This document shows positions 1 through 10,700 of a stretch of 64,000 nt of DNA, one piece after another (the first letter of the stretch is position 1; every line of letters begins with the position of its first letter). Both the position numbers and the translations under genes were made by a program. Below the pieces are notes generated by a model. It was given only the letters and a program-made list of their open reading frames with translations, was not told the origin of the DNA and ran no database searches. The stretch covers positions 6,138,001 to 6,202,000 of the forward strand of contig NZ_CP150300.1 in the NCBI RefSeq assembly GCF_037991315.1, given 5' to 3'. This DNA comes from Paenibacillus sp. FSL H8-0079. GTDB taxonomy: Bacteria; Bacillota; Bacilli; Paenibacillales; Paenibacillaceae.

Positions 1-1892
1 TTCGTTCGAGCAGATACATCAGAACCCTGACGTGCCGCCCAATCCCGAACCTCATTGCCATGCTGCAAAATATCAATGCTTAATAGCTGTTCACGGTTAA
101 CCCGTTCCAGATCCAGATCCTGAATCATAAACAGGTTAATGACATAAGCAAGCTTGTCTGCAAGGCGGGTTAACTCCTCCTGATATGCCGGATCTTGACT
201 GGCAGACGAAGATCCCCCTTTGCGATTAGGACGGGCTGTAGCTTCAGATTGACCAATTCGTGCCGTAATGCCTGTATCATAGGTGACATCAGCGGATACC
301 CGATCCAGTATGTTAACACGCCGGAGGGCTTCATTCGCAGACTGTACCGGATTAGGCGCAGAACATAACCGTTCACGCAGCTCACTCGCTGTCCGCTCCT
401 GCAAGAAGCTGTAGTGGATCGCAGATGGATGGGACGTAACCCATCTTCGGATCACTTCCACAACGTTCGCTGCCGATTCCGTGCGTTTCAGCTGATTGTC
501 CAGATAAGGCTCGAACAACAGCTTGGTGAGCGATTCATTGGCCAGCACTTTATCAAAGAATGCTCGATTCAGCTGCGGATCCCGATCCAGCACAGCATAC
601 AATTCCTGCACAGCACGCATACGCTTCTGGGCACGAGCATTATTTACACCGTAGATAAAATAGTCCACAATCCGGGATTGCACCACAGGCGCGGCAACAC
701 TAGAATATTCTCCAATGCGAGCGGCGACGGCCTCTTCGGGTACGTTCTCGCGCTTCACACTGTCCAGTTCCCGGCTGAGCAAGGTCAGGAACAGCTCGTT
801 CAGACGTGAACGTTGCTGTGATCCACCTTCCGGCTTCAGATAGGTCAACAAGCCACTCAGAACATGGCTTTTGTTATCCAGATACTGTTCTTCCATGCCT
901 TGTTCAAGACCATAGAACACCGCGAGTTCCCCATATGCTTCAATGGAAAGTTCCCGTCCAGGCTCCATGCCGGACAGCATCTCATCGGCAAACGTATAGA
1001 ACGCATCCGCAGCACCAGGTTCCTGCAATAAAGACCAGGCGAATTCTGCATAAGGTAACTTCGCCACAGATGCATCCGCATGGGTAACTCTGCCGGACAC
1101 CAGATCAAAGGTGAAATCCTTCTCCGTATTCCGGTCTTTCGGACGTAACGTCCCTCGCTCAACAAACTGGACGTGGATGCCCTTCTTGGCCTGTGGCTCC
1201 TTGGCAAACGTCATGAATCCCAGCTGCCGCCGGAATGCGTATGGTAAAGCCGTGTACAGCAAACGTAACAATCCTTTGGCCCCTGCGGTCACTTCCTCTG
1301 CGGGAAGGTCCAGCGCAATGTATACTTTTCTGCGTGTCGCTACAGACTGCATTACGGCGTAGAGCAAGCGCTTGAACAGCACTTCGTTCATTTTTAAGGT
1401 GCTCAGCACTTGGGGTGGTGATGAATCAGGACCACTTCCCGGAGATATGGGCAATTCAGCAAGCGCCGGCAGTACTGTACCTTGTTCGATGTCATAGGAC
1501 GTGGCGAACACGGCATCCAGCCAGCCGCCTTGTTTCATCTGCTCTTCCGAACGTTCGGGAGACAAGACGTAATTATGTGCAAAAAAGGCACTGCGCAGCC
1601 CGGTGAAATCCGCAGACTGGTACACATTTTGCCCAAGAATCGTCTCTCCACTCTCCAGATGAAGCAGGTGAATGGAAGCCGGAAACTTCGTCTCGTCCTT
1701 CTCGCTACGGCCTGTTAGCTCCGCTGGAGCGTCATAGACACAGTAGGGGTGAAGCACTTTTTTGATAAAAGAAGGGTCCAGTCCCGGCGATGCCGCAACC
1801 GTATCAAACCCCTCTGTTGTGCGAAACACCCCGCGCCGCTCTCGGGTATACAACTGTTGTTCAATGGGCGGGGTTACAGAAGAACGCATCAT
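1..1892 (-). CDS. GAP1-type (GTPase-associated protein 1) protein, 3' end outside window
   Basis: The frame is open from an ATGATG start to the window edge, about 630 residues, with the C-terminus missing. The N-terminus (residues 11-55: LYTRERRG, EGFDTVA, SPGLDP, then LHPYCVYDAP) matches what I remember of the Pfam GAP1-N2 domain, followed by a mostly helical stretch that fits a GAP1-M-type middle region. Such proteins are encoded beside dedicated GTPases and are thought to act as their partners; the biochemical role is not established. The start overlaps the stop of the upstream GTPase gene by four bases (ATGA), and its ribosome site lies inside that gene's last codons, so the two are translationally coupled. 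A C-terminal domain, possibly the effector, would be outside the window. Family call good, function inferred. Confidence 0.85.
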   Translation of the reverse strand, partial: MMRSSVTPPIEQQLYTRERRGVFRTTEGFDTVAASPGLDPSFIKKVLHPYCVYDAPAELTGRSEKDETKFPASIHLLHLESGETILGQNVYQSADFTGLRSAFFAHNYVLSPERSEEQMKQGGWLDAVFATSYDIEQGTVLPALAELPISPGSGPDSSPPQVLSTLKMNEVLFKRLLYAVMQSVATRRKVYIALDLPAEEVTAGAKGLLRLLYTALPYAFRRQLGFMTFAKEPQAKKGIHVQFVERGTLRPKDRNTEKDFTFDLVSGRVTHADASVAKLPYAEFAWSLLQEPGAADAFYTFADEMLSGMEPGRELSIEAYGELAVFYGLEQGMEEQYLDNKSHVLSGLLTYLKPEGGSQQRSRLNELFLTLLSRELDSVKRENVPEEAVAARIGEYSSVAAPVVQSRIVDYFIYGVNNARAQKRMRAVQELYAVLDRDPQLNRAFFDKVLANESLTKLLFEPYLDNQLKRTESAANVVEVIRRWVTSHPSAIHYSFLQERTASELRERLCSAPNPVQSANEALRRVNILDRVSADVTYDTGITARIGQSEATARPNRKGGSSSASQDPAYQEELTRLADKLAYVINLFMIQDLDLERVNREQLLSIDILQHGNEVRDWAARQGSDVSART

Positions 1893-3148
1893 CCCACTCT
1901 CCCCTCAATGTACTTCAGCTTGTACAGGAGCCACAGGAAAGGTTCATCCACGCGAATCGGACTAACCACACCCTGCAATTTCATATCCACCGGATTGCTA
2001 CCCAGCGCAGAGACTGCGAAATAGGCTGTATCCTTGAAGTACACATCCATCGTGCCCTTGAACGGACGATCCACCTTCTCGATAAAACGCCGGATCTCCC
2101 CGTCGATATTCTCGAACTCGGTTAAGTCAAACCAATCGCGGTGCACCATGTTGCGGAAGACATTACTGTTGGATTTGATATAATCCCCCTCTTCATCCTT
2201 GAGGGAATGCAGCATATCGCTTTTCGTGAGCACAACAGCTGTTGGAATATTCGTTTTGGCTTTGTCCTGATACGCAATAAAATCTCCAAACATCGTCAGC
2301 ACCACGTCACGTGGCTCATCGTATCGTGGTGTCCACTCTCCCGGCTCGTTGCCGAGGTTAATGCGAATTTTGTCCCGAATCGAACGAATCTGAAGCGGGT
2401 CCACCATGAACAGAATACCTGCCGAGTTCTTGATGTGCTGCCCGTGAAGTCCGAGATAATCCTGCTCCACCATACCTTCACCCGCAACGTCGAAGAACAC
2501 CAGTGTCAGCGGCGCTTTATCTTCGTCCTTGAACACAAACTGGAAGATAAACGGCTCCTGCAACTTCTCCTTCTGCGTGGAATCCAGCAGATCGCCCCGT
2601 TCGAACAACGGTTCTTCATAATCCGCACGGAACCGGCGGCTTATCTCCGCATTCAATGGCATGCAAGCCGCGTCAAAATGATCGGCCGTATAATGCTGCA
2701 ATGTATGAATTAATGAAGTCATGTAGACGGATTTACCTACCTGGGATGCACCAATGATGGAAATGATATTGCTCGGTGCTTTACCCGCCGTAACAGGTAG
2801 CTCGTTATGACATTGCGGACACAACCGGCGACGCGTAACGACACCATACCGATCGTTCAGCCCCATCACGATGTTATCGGAATAAATCCGGTGTTCCTCC
2901 GGTACATCATGAGGTGCCAATACCGCCTCCATATCAAATACCGTGTCGAGTCCGAACCTTTCGCGATACCGATTCAACTTCGCATCTTCCCCGAGTGCGT
3001 AGTCCTCATCATCATCACGGTGATGGGCGGCGCGGAACACCACCTCTTCCGGTGAAAACTTGCTGAAACAATAAGGGCATACAATATCATAAAACAGCGG
3101 ACGTTCCTCCGGCTGTTGTCTCTTCAAAAACCGACTAAAAAAGCTCAT
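1889..3148 (-). CDS. zinc-ribbon P-loop GTPase, DO-GTPase-like, partner of GAP1 protein
   Basis: This 419-aa protein shows two CxxC pairs that bracket a charged stretch (CPYC near residue 24, CPQC near 110) and probably form a zinc ribbon. A GTPase-like core follows: Walker A GASQVGKS near 133-140, a G3-like DVAGEG near 220, TKSD (G4, guanine specificity) near 308 and SAL near 380. I prefer the ATG at 3148 over the GTG six bases upstream, because the GGGGAGGGGAG ribosome site directly abuts the GTG but sits at normal spacing from the ATG. Co-transcription and a four-base overlap with the GAP1 gene imply a GTPase/partner pair. It resembles the Pfam 'double-GTPase' type recalled from conflict-system comparative genomics. 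No membrane segment is seen, so it is probably cytosolic. Confidence 0.85.
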   Translation of the reverse strand: MSFFSRFLKRQQPEERPLFYDIVCPYCFSKFSPEEVVFRAAHHRDDDEDYALGEDAKLNRYRERFGLDTVFDMEAVLAPHDVPEEHRIYSDNIVMGLNDRYGVVTRRRLCPQCHNELPVTAGKAPSNIISIIGASQVGKSVYMTSLIHTLQHYTADHFDAACMPLNAEISRRFRADYEEPLFERGDLLDSTQKEKLQEPFIFQFVFKDEDKAPLTLVFFDVAGEGMVEQDYLGLHGQHIKNSAGILFMVDPLQIRSIRDKIRINLGNEPGEWTPRYDEPRDVVLTMFGDFIAYQDKAKTNIPTAVVLTKSDMLHSLKDEEGDYIKSNSNVFRNMVHRDWFDLTEFENIDGEIRRFIEKVDRPFKGTMDVYFKDTAYFAVSALGSNPVDMKLQGVVSPIRVDEPFLWLLYKLKYIEGRVG

Positions 3149-3186
3149 AGCCACTCCCCTCCCCTGATCAGTCAGACTAAGGTGAT

Positions 3187-3227
3187 TTACACTTGCACTA
3201 CGATGACAGAGTAACCTTCCAATCGCT
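3187..3227. repeat. 5' fragment of the ~150-bp dispersed palindromic repeat
   Basis: The stretch begins TTACACTTGC and continues with a near match to the left arm of the full copies at 11158, 54483 and 58578 (GATGACAGA, then AACCTTCC, then ATCGCT). It stops before the central loop. It lies in the 90-bp gap between the GTPase gene and the upstream gene of the operon. Confidence 0.6.
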
Positions 3228-3238
3228 AGTCCAACTAT

Positions 3239-3883
3239 CTAGTCTGATATAAGCCGATAGGCGGCTCCATATTTCGGTCCGTCCGTGAAGAATAATCGCA
3301 CATAATCATCCTTGGCAACTTCAACGGGCGGCATCTCATTTCTTCCGGGAGCAAAATCACTCACAAAAGGATACACCGTACCATCTTCCTTATTCAGCGG
3401 AACCCCGCCCTGTTTGCGAACATAACAGAGGGCTTCCTTTGGAACAGGTACTTCCGCTGTGACGGTGATCAATACACTTTTTCGTTTCTGAAAAAAACCG
3501 CTCTTGTAGCGAATGGAAAAGCGGATATCCGCCTTCCCTGCGCTTGCAATCACCATGTTGTCCTCGTCTCGTTGACGGATCAGTAAAGGTCCCTCTTCCT
3601 GCATCTGACACACATAAACCGTGTACTTGATGGCACCAAAACCCGTGATCCGATCCGTGTATCCATTGCTCGCCTTATATTCCTCTCTCGTGTACAGCTT
3701 CAGCTTGCCCTGTGCAGGCTGTTCTCCGGTACGATCATCGCTCATCATATCCAGCTCCAGCCGTTCTACATAGACAGCTTCTACCCGTTCTGGCCAGAGC
3801 CAGCGAAGTGTACAACGTCCTTCGTCCACCGCAAGTGTCAGTTTTCGAATCAAGGGTGTCGAAGGGTCTGCATCCGTAAATCG
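3239..3883 (-). CDS. beta-rich protein of unknown family, conflict-locus component
   Basis: This 214-aa protein matches no family I recognise. It is rich in alternating hydrophobic/polar strands with short charged turns and has no signal peptide or membrane helix. I choose ATG 3883 because GGGAGG lies at normal spacing there; the ATG at 3889 is only three bases from GGAGG. A longer frame upstream would overlap the preceding vWA gene and is unlikely. It sits 22 bases after the vWA-membrane gene and 90 bases before the GTPase gene, so it should be in the same transcript. An adaptor or ligand-binding beta-sandwich is possible, but this is only inference from context. Confidence 0.8.
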   Translation of the reverse strand, partial: RFTDADPSTPLIRKLTLAVDEGRCTLRWLWPERVEAVYVERLELDMMSDDRTGEQPAQGKLKLYTREEYKASNGYTDRITGFGAIKYTVYVCQMQEEGPLLIRQRDEDNMVIASAGKADIRFSIRYKSGFFQKRKSVLITVTAEVPVPKEALCYVRKQGGVPLNKEDGTVYPFVSDFAPGRNEMPPVEVAKDDYVRLFFTDGPKYGAAYRLISD

Positions 3884-3905
3884 CATTTCCATTGACCTCC
3901 CGACG

Positions 3906-5210
3906 TTAGAATCCTTTGCTGCGTGTATCTCTTGGTCTCTGACCGAACCCTTCAGCTGAAGCAGTTCCGCCGCCAGCTTCACGACGACCCCTGCTCTTAC
4001 GCGGCGTGTTCTCCTTAATCGGAACAATCCAGGAGAAGAGGGTCAGTACGCCAGACAAAATGAGCATCGCACCAAGTCGTACGAATGTATCACCCACGTT
4101 CGAACCGTCGAGGCCCCATTCCAGCAGAAGTCCTGCCAGTAGACCTGACACCGCACCACCAATACCGAAGCTGAGCGCGAGATGACGGTTATCAAACACG
4201 AGTCCGAGTGATACACCCAGCGCCACGCCAATCAGTAACACGGCTGCCACACGGAAAATCGCCAGATAAACGCTATGCTCCATCATACCTGTACGCTCCG
4301 TTACCAGCGTCCGTTCATCAATCGTATCGTAGATCTGCTGGAATGCCAGATTGAGACCACCGGAATCCGGTACATCATAGTACATACCACCCGTTTGTTG
4401 GGCAATATTGCGCAGCAGATCTGTTCCTGATGGGTCCACTAGACTTAGGCCGACCGTATTGATCGATATCTGTTCACTGGTATATTGGGACAAAATATCT
4501 GCCGTATCCGCTTCACTGAAGCCATCGGATAACAAGATGACCACTGTACCGCGTTTCGGGTCCTGTTTGCCCTGAATCTGTTCCATGCCTTCCCTCAGCA
4601 CGGCATCAAAATTGGTGCCGCCCGAAGTTGTGACAATGCCATCGATTTTGCTATAAACCTCATTCTTGGCCGCTTCACTATCCAGCGCAATAAACGGCTG
4701 TAACAACTGCGGTTGGTCATCAAACGTAATGACAGCTACCTGTTTGTCACTCTCCATTTGGCTGATCAGTGTCTTGGCTGCTTCAAAGCGTCCGTTATCC
4801 GGATCTGTCTCGCTCATGCTGCCCGAGTTATCGATCATTAGTACGATGTCTTTCACTTGCTTCACACCGCCTGGATTGATCTGATACAACAATTGCAGAG
4901 CGAGTCCAACAACAAACAACAGAGCCAGCGTTGCTGGAACAAGCAGTTTCCACGACAGTCCCAGATACCGGAGTTTCCATGAAGCACCATTCAGCTTGGG
5001 TGAGATCATCTCTGCGATCAAACAGAACAATCCAACGCTCAGCGCCAGTACGCCAAAGTATAATCCCATCAGCAACAGACGCGGCATTTCCCCAAGCCAT
5101 TGTCGCAGCATGATTTCTCCTGCCGCAAAGCCCACTGCCCCGCCAATCAGGCTGAACAGGACCAGGAGAAGATTGATTTTTCGCTGCATGTCTACATGCA
5201 TCCTTTCCAT
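3906..5210 (-). CDS. integral membrane von Willebrand factor A (vWA) domain protein
   Basis: The 434-aa protein has about three N-terminal membrane helices (roughly 13-35, 44-66, 88-110), a vWA domain and about three C-terminal helices (from roughly 315 to 395), then a basic Arg/Gly/Ser-rich tail. The metal-ion-dependent adhesion site looks intact: DNSGS at 127-131, the Thr of SGGTN at 199 and Asp229 in LLSDG. vWA domains of this kind bind protein partners in a metal-dependent way. The start is uncertain: AAAGGA falls just inside the frame, so ATG 5189 is an alternative. It follows the degenerate tubulin-like gene by 65 bases in the operon. Likely a membrane-anchored interaction hub for the locus. 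Confidence 0.88.
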   Translation of the reverse strand: MERMHVDMQRKINLLLVLFSLIGGAVGFAAGEIMLRQWLGEMPRLLLMGLYFGVLALSVGLFCLIAEMISPKLNGASWKLRYLGLSWKLLVPATLALLFVVGLALQLLYQINPGGVKQVKDIVLMIDNSGSMSETDPDNGRFEAAKTLISQMESDKQVAVITFDDQPQLLQPFIALDSEAAKNEVYSKIDGIVTTSGGTNFDAVLREGMEQIQGKQDPKRGTVVILLSDGFSEADTADILSQYTSEQISINTVGLSLVDPSGTDLLRNIAQQTGGMYYDVPDSGGLNLAFQQIYDTIDERTLVTERTGMMEHSVYLAIFRVAAVLLIGVALGVSLGLVFDNRHLALSFGIGGAVSGLLAGLLLEWGLDGSNVGDTFVRLGAMLILSGVLTLFSWIVPIKENTPRKSRGRREAGGGTASAEGFGQRPRDTRSKGF

Positions 5211-5275
5211 ACCAGCCGTAAACAGGCTGAGTTAATACAAGATTGGTGCTGGGTGTCAGGACACCGCCAGACGTC

Positions 5276-7723
5276 TTAACGAATGGGTGACAACTTCTCC
5301 ACCAGACCCCCGGGGTGAAGTTCATAGCCATTATCCGTGTACGAGTCATAATATACCTTGCCGTTCCGATACACCATGAGATCCTCCAGATGGAAACCGC
5401 CCATCAGATTGAGCTTCTCCACACCACTGCTGCGTTCTTCGTACACCACACCCAGCTTATAGATGCGTGACGTCTCTTCGGCATGTGCCGCGTAGTCCAT
5501 GAAAGCACTATGATGGTCACCAAAGAAATACTTCTCTTCATACCGATGTTCCTGCGTATAATCGAATACCCGGACCCGAACAACCGCCTGATCCTCCAGC
5601 GTGTGGTACAACCTGCGGAACAGATCATCCCGGGTTAATACGTCTTTATCTCCGTAGGCAATCGTAACGTTGGCCCGCTGCAACAACTCTTCTTCAAATG
5701 GTAACCGCAACGGCTCGGCTGTAAGCAGCAACGAGTGACATACCTCCATCAGACGTTTCAGCAGACGATCATCACCTTCTGTGGCGAGCCGGTTCATGTC
5801 TCCCATGTAACGGTCCTCAAACCATACATCCCGTCCGCGCTTGGCTTCCAGGTCGGTGATGAGCTCTTCCGTCACTTTGCCGTAGTACTCCATCACGTTC
5901 TGCCCGATGTATTCATCCGCAGCAGCGATACTTTGGACAGCTGTTTCTCGCAGTGTGCGTTCCAGTGCCTCAAGTGCTGCTGTGACTTGGCGACTGAAAC
6001 GATGAAGTTCTTCCATCTCCGTATCGTAGATACGCAGCAGATGTAATTCATTTTCCAGTCGCAGTAATTCTACCTTCGGTACATACACTCGCTCAAGCAT
6101 GCAGTCAATCAGATTACGTACATTCTGCTTATCACGGAACAACGCACGTTTGAACGACTGATCTTCTACGCGCTCTTGCTGACGTTGCTCCAGCAGAGCA
6201 CGTGCCGATTCAAGCTGCATCGATTTATCCCGAATCAATCCGAGCAGCGCTTCACGTACACTACCAGGCTCACTGTCACTCCAGGCAGCCCACTGGAAGT
6301 AACCAACCTCTGGATGCTCCGCGCGGGATTGTTCGGCCTGACGGCGCAGAGAGCCGCCAGAGCTGCGTTCGCGCACACGCTCTTCGACAAGACGAACAAC
6401 GTTATCGCGGAAGTACGCTTCAGCTCCTTGTCCAAACAACGCTCTCTCCGCTTCACGAAGTGAGAGCGGCTTCAGATCAGAGAAACTGACGTTATGCGTC
6501 ATAATGCCACTCATGCCACTAACCAGATCTTCATTGGGCAGCAGACCTTCGACTTTGCGTTCCACCGAGGCCGCGTCCAGTCCAAAGAAAGCGAGCTTGT
6601 CCTTGATGCTCAAATCCGGCTCCTGCCGCATGCGTGCAAGCAGATACCGATACATGTGATATAACACCGCCAATGCAATCGGCTTGTTTGGCCGCCTGAT
6701 CTCGGCAAAACCCGCGCTGGCATAACCATGCTGATCAGAGGTAGTACGAATATTGTTTTTAAAAGATGTATTGTTGTACGTGTTCGCTCCCGTGCTTGAA
6801 ACGCTACCCGAGTGATCTGCATCCTGCTTCCTGTTCTTCAGCAGGCAGATGCGGCAGATGATCTCGGCATTTTCGATCCAGCCACCGGGAACGCCGGTTC
6901 CACGCTCATTTTTGTCGGACAACAGATATACCAGATCAAACAACGGGGAAGCGGGATGTGTAACCGGAATGGAGATCCCATCCTCCGTCACCAGCAGTTT
7001 ACCGCTGAACGTGTAGTCCAGCGACTGCATATAATCCAGTTCCCGCAGAAAAGCGAGGCCTGCTGCGCTGGCATATCCAAAGGAGTCCACCTGCTCCATC
7101 TCGCTGACCAATACATGCAGATCCGTCTGCACCGACTTGAAGGCTTGGGACAAAATGGTCTCCGTCAGCTTGGTGAGCTCTGGCAACAATACATTCAGCG
7201 GATCATCCGCCCTGGTTACCACCGTAACGTAAATCCGATCAAATGACGAGTATAACCGTCCATATTCGGCAATTCGGTTACTGACCCGCCGAAGCGTACG
7301 ATTCAGATCGTAGAGCGCCTGATCCGATTCGTGGAAACTGCGATGTACATCCTTACGCCGTGTTTTGGACGGTCGCTCCGTCTGCCCAGCGGACAAAGGC
7401 AAGCGGTGAAGAGTCACCTGCCCATCATCGGACGAGCCACCATGCCTCGTTTCAACCGGATGCTCTTTCTGATCTTCTGTACCAATCTGAACGTAGACCA
7501 CACCGTCTCCGTTATCCCATTTCAGCCGATTGATCTCCTGCACGGCAGACACTGCAGGTGCAACCAGATCACCCACAAACAGGAACAGCGCCGGGTAATG
7601 GATACTGCTGCGTCCATCACCCAGGCTGCCTTGACGCTCCTGCTCTATAGCATACTGTGCTGCATACTTCTCCAGATCACGCTTCAGGGTATTGTTCGAA
7701 TTGAACTCCATCCCGGCCGCCAT
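5276..7723 (-). CDS. degenerate tubulin-like paralogue with long helical tail (unknown function)
   Basis: No family is obvious at first sight in this 815-aa protein, but it lines up by eye with the tubulin-like GTPase encoded just upstream. The first strand ALFLFVGDLVAPAVSA (45-60) matches PILIIGLGGTGIDALL of the GTPase, but the GLGGTG loop is gone. IYVTVVTRADDPLN (164-177) takes the place of the GGTGSG loop region. Then FLRELDY and PASPLFDLVYLLS match ALKELDY and PLPPFNLCHLIS, and FFGLDAASVERKVEGLLP matches KLGIDLESVVKSFEARVP further on. GTP binding should therefore be lost. The remaining ~400 residues are helical and charged. Its start lies one base after the stop of the GTPase gene, so the two are coupled. 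The alignment is by eye; the paralogy is an inference. Confidence 0.82.
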   Translation of the reverse strand: MAAGMEFNSNNTLKRDLEKYAAQYAIEQERQGSLGDGRSSIHYPALFLFVGDLVAPAVSAVQEINRLKWDNGDGVVYVQIGTEDQKEHPVETRHGGSSDDGQVTLHRLPLSAGQTERPSKTRRKDVHRSFHESDQALYDLNRTLRRVSNRIAEYGRLYSSFDRIYVTVVTRADDPLNVLLPELTKLTETILSQAFKSVQTDLHVLVSEMEQVDSFGYASAAGLAFLRELDYMQSLDYTFSGKLLVTEDGISIPVTHPASPLFDLVYLLSDKNERGTGVPGGWIENAEIICRICLLKNRKQDADHSGSVSSTGANTYNNTSFKNNIRTTSDQHGYASAGFAEIRRPNKPIALAVLYHMYRYLLARMRQEPDLSIKDKLAFFGLDAASVERKVEGLLPNEDLVSGMSGIMTHNVSFSDLKPLSLREAERALFGQGAEAYFRDNVVRLVEERVRERSSGGSLRRQAEQSRAEHPEVGYFQWAAWSDSEPGSVREALLGLIRDKSMQLESARALLEQRQQERVEDQSFKRALFRDKQNVRNLIDCMLERVYVPKVELLRLENELHLLRIYDTEMEELHRFSRQVTAALEALERTLRETAVQSIAAADEYIGQNVMEYYGKVTEELITDLEAKRGRDVWFEDRYMGDMNRLATEGDDRLLKRLMEVCHSLLLTAEPLRLPFEEELLQRANVTIAYGDKDVLTRDDLFRRLYHTLEDQAVVRVRVFDYTQEHRYEEKYFFGDHHSAFMDYAAHAEETSRIYKLGVVYEERSSGVEKLNLMGGFHLEDLMVYRNGKVYYDSYTDNGYELHPGGLVEKLSPIR

Positions 7724-7724
7724 C

Positions 7725-10700
7725 TTACTTCAGCCTTCTGCGAATGTCGTTCAGCTTGGACGACATCGTTCTGTAGAACTGATAGATGTCTTCTCCGTTA
7801 GCCAGTTCTACCCGCTCGTATTCGAGACGATCGCGCGATTCCATGAACAGCGCAGCCAGATCATCCAGCTTTGTCAGCAGTGGGGTGATATCCTCAGAAG
7901 CTGTAAGATCGTTATCGCGGCGGGAGGCTTTGCGCAGCAATGTACTGCGATCCTTCTCTGCCAGACCGCGGAAGTTGCCAAACACTTCATACTCGGCAAA
8001 GTTACGGCTCTTCATCAAGTTTGCGAACGGCTCCCATGCGTCTTCTTCCGGGTCACGGTCATAGACGTAGAGCGCACCTTTTTTGACGATGGTGTCGGTA
8101 TATAACGCTTCGATGAAGCGGTCATACCACTGCTCTTCGTCTTGGTACTGGGCAAGAATGCCTTCGAGTTCTGCGACTTTGGCCGAGATGGCATTCATCT
8201 TTGCCAGTTCCTCTCGTACACGTGCGATCAACTGCGGGGAGCGTACCAGGTTTTCTTTGGCCATATCTTCATTAATACTGCCGAAAATATCCTTAACTCC
8301 TACACGTGGCAACCCTTCGGATTGCAGACGTTTCAGCTCAATCACCGCCCGCTTCACTTCGCCGAGGTTCGGCGTGGTGGACGTCAGACGCATGTCGTAG
8401 GCTCCCAGTTTGGCAGACAGATCAAACGCTTCTGTTGTCACAATCGCATACCGGTTGCTTGTATTCTCATCAATCGATTTGGCTGTCACAATGTTGTATC
8501 CAAGCGCCTGCTCGAATTCATTACGAACACGGGCGTTATATTGCTTCACGCGGGCGTTCTCGTACACATCTCCCCATGATTTCTCTGGAATCGGAGACGG
8601 CAGATAGGTCCAGTTATTTTTCTCCGTTTGTACCAAGTGACGACCAATGCCTTCTTTGTCCAAAATGGTACGTTCATAACTTTCCTCATATACCTTGAGC
8701 GGAGTATACACAAAGAGCGGTACGCCGTTGCGGGTGTTCAGCCAGAAAATCCGGTTACGCACTTCACTTTCCTTGACGGTAAAATGAGACTTGCCTACCG
8801 CATTGTTCTGATAATTGCGAATCCCTTTCAGAATGCCTGGCGCCTGTGCCGGTACCGATACAAATCCCCATGAAGGGAAATGCAGACTGCCTGTACTGTT
8901 GCTCAGATTGAACACCGGAACAGCCTCATCATCCAACTTGCCAGCAATGAAACGTTCCACGAATTTCTCGACTGACTCATCCTGACCGTATTTGATCACC
9001 AGGAAATCTTCCATGGAACGGGTAATCAGATCACCGAATTTCTCACTCAGGAAGTCGGAGATGGAGCTGACGATATCAATCTCGTTTTCTTTCACCCACT
9101 GGCTGGAGTTTTCCAGCAATTCACGAGAGAAGTCACGGATTAGATCATCTGTATCACGCTTATCCAACAGCCCGTCCACCACACTGACGATATCCGGTAC
9201 ACTTACGACGTTCCAGTAATATGTTTTGTTGCCTTTGTGATCGGCTTGTTCTTCGCCGCGTGTCAGCAGATCACCGTTCTTCGTGAATATCGAGCTAAGG
9301 GCATTCAGCGTTTCGGTAAATACGTTATAAATGCGGCTGTTTTCCTGGTTCAGCAACTCATACAGATCTTCATAGAACTCGATCATCTGATCGTTGCGTT
9401 CCACGTCGGCGTGCAGCCAGTACTCATGAATTTTTGCTTCAATATAAGCATTCTTTTTCTTCTCTTTGGAGACAAAAGCACTCTTCGCATCGCCCAGCTT
9501 CTCTTCGGACTGCTCCTGAGCTGCTTCAATATCACGTGGAATGCGGAAGGCATTCTCACGCAGCGTTTCGATGTACGACTGAATCATCTTCAGTACACAG
9601 AAACCTTTTTCCGTATAAATCAGACGAGAGACATAAAACGGACCTTGTTCGGGATGCAAAAACATACGCCGGATCTGTTCGGTGAACTGACCGGCAATCT
9701 CGCCCGGCAGTTGTTTCTTCGCCTTGATATATTCTTCACGAGCACGAGCCAGGAAGTTCTGCTCCAGTTCGGTATCCATATTCACAACCTGTGATTTCAC
9801 CACGTTGCCATAGGATAAACGCTCGCTGTTCTGATAACCAGGCAGCGGCTCAGGCACGCGGGCTTCAAAGGACTTGACCACACTTTCGAGATCAATGCCC
9901 AGCTTGCGGGCAAACTTCTCGGTATCCTCCTGGTTTGGCGCTTTGGAGAACATGGTGTTCATTTTGTCGAACATGCGATACGCCAGATACGTTGTCATCT
10001 CTTCAATTGGCAGTACAGCTGAAGAGGCACCGATGATGTTGTAATCATAGTTAGCCGGGTACACCTTGTTCATCTGTGCAATGTTGGTGCGAATGTTGCT
10101 GATATAGTCATGGATCGCAAACTCCTCACCCGACTGCTTCTCCTCACTTGCCATGAAGTTGGTAATGTTCTCGGCCGTGACGTTCATGCAATAGTCGTAC
10201 GCGTTCTCTAGCAGCTTGCCTTCGGTATTGGTCGCAGAGATCAGGTGACACAGGTTAAATGGCGGCAGTGGTGAGTTGACTGTTAAAATATTGCCGTACT
10301 TCTGTGTAAATCGCTCACCGCGGCTATCCACGTTCATCCAGTAATCCAGCTCTTTGAGCGCTGCATATCCGTTCTTGCGAATGTATTCACGCGTGTGTTC
10401 GCTCAAGCTTTTATTGGACAGATTCACGTCTGGCGTGAACAGATATCCCAGCGTATTGACGCGGTCAATCCCGGCAGAGCCGTGATCCCGTTCGATAATG
10501 CCGCGCACGATATAGGAAATATCGAGGAAACAGCCGCTGCCTGTACCGCCGGACAGACCTGTCAGCAGGAACACCATCAGTTTTTTGTTGGTGCCTACAG
10601 ATAAGGTTTTGATCTTTTTGTCGATGGCCTGCACGACTTGATTAATCTTCGTGAACAGGAGCAGACGTCCAGCCTGACGTACACCTGCGGCGCCGTTCAT

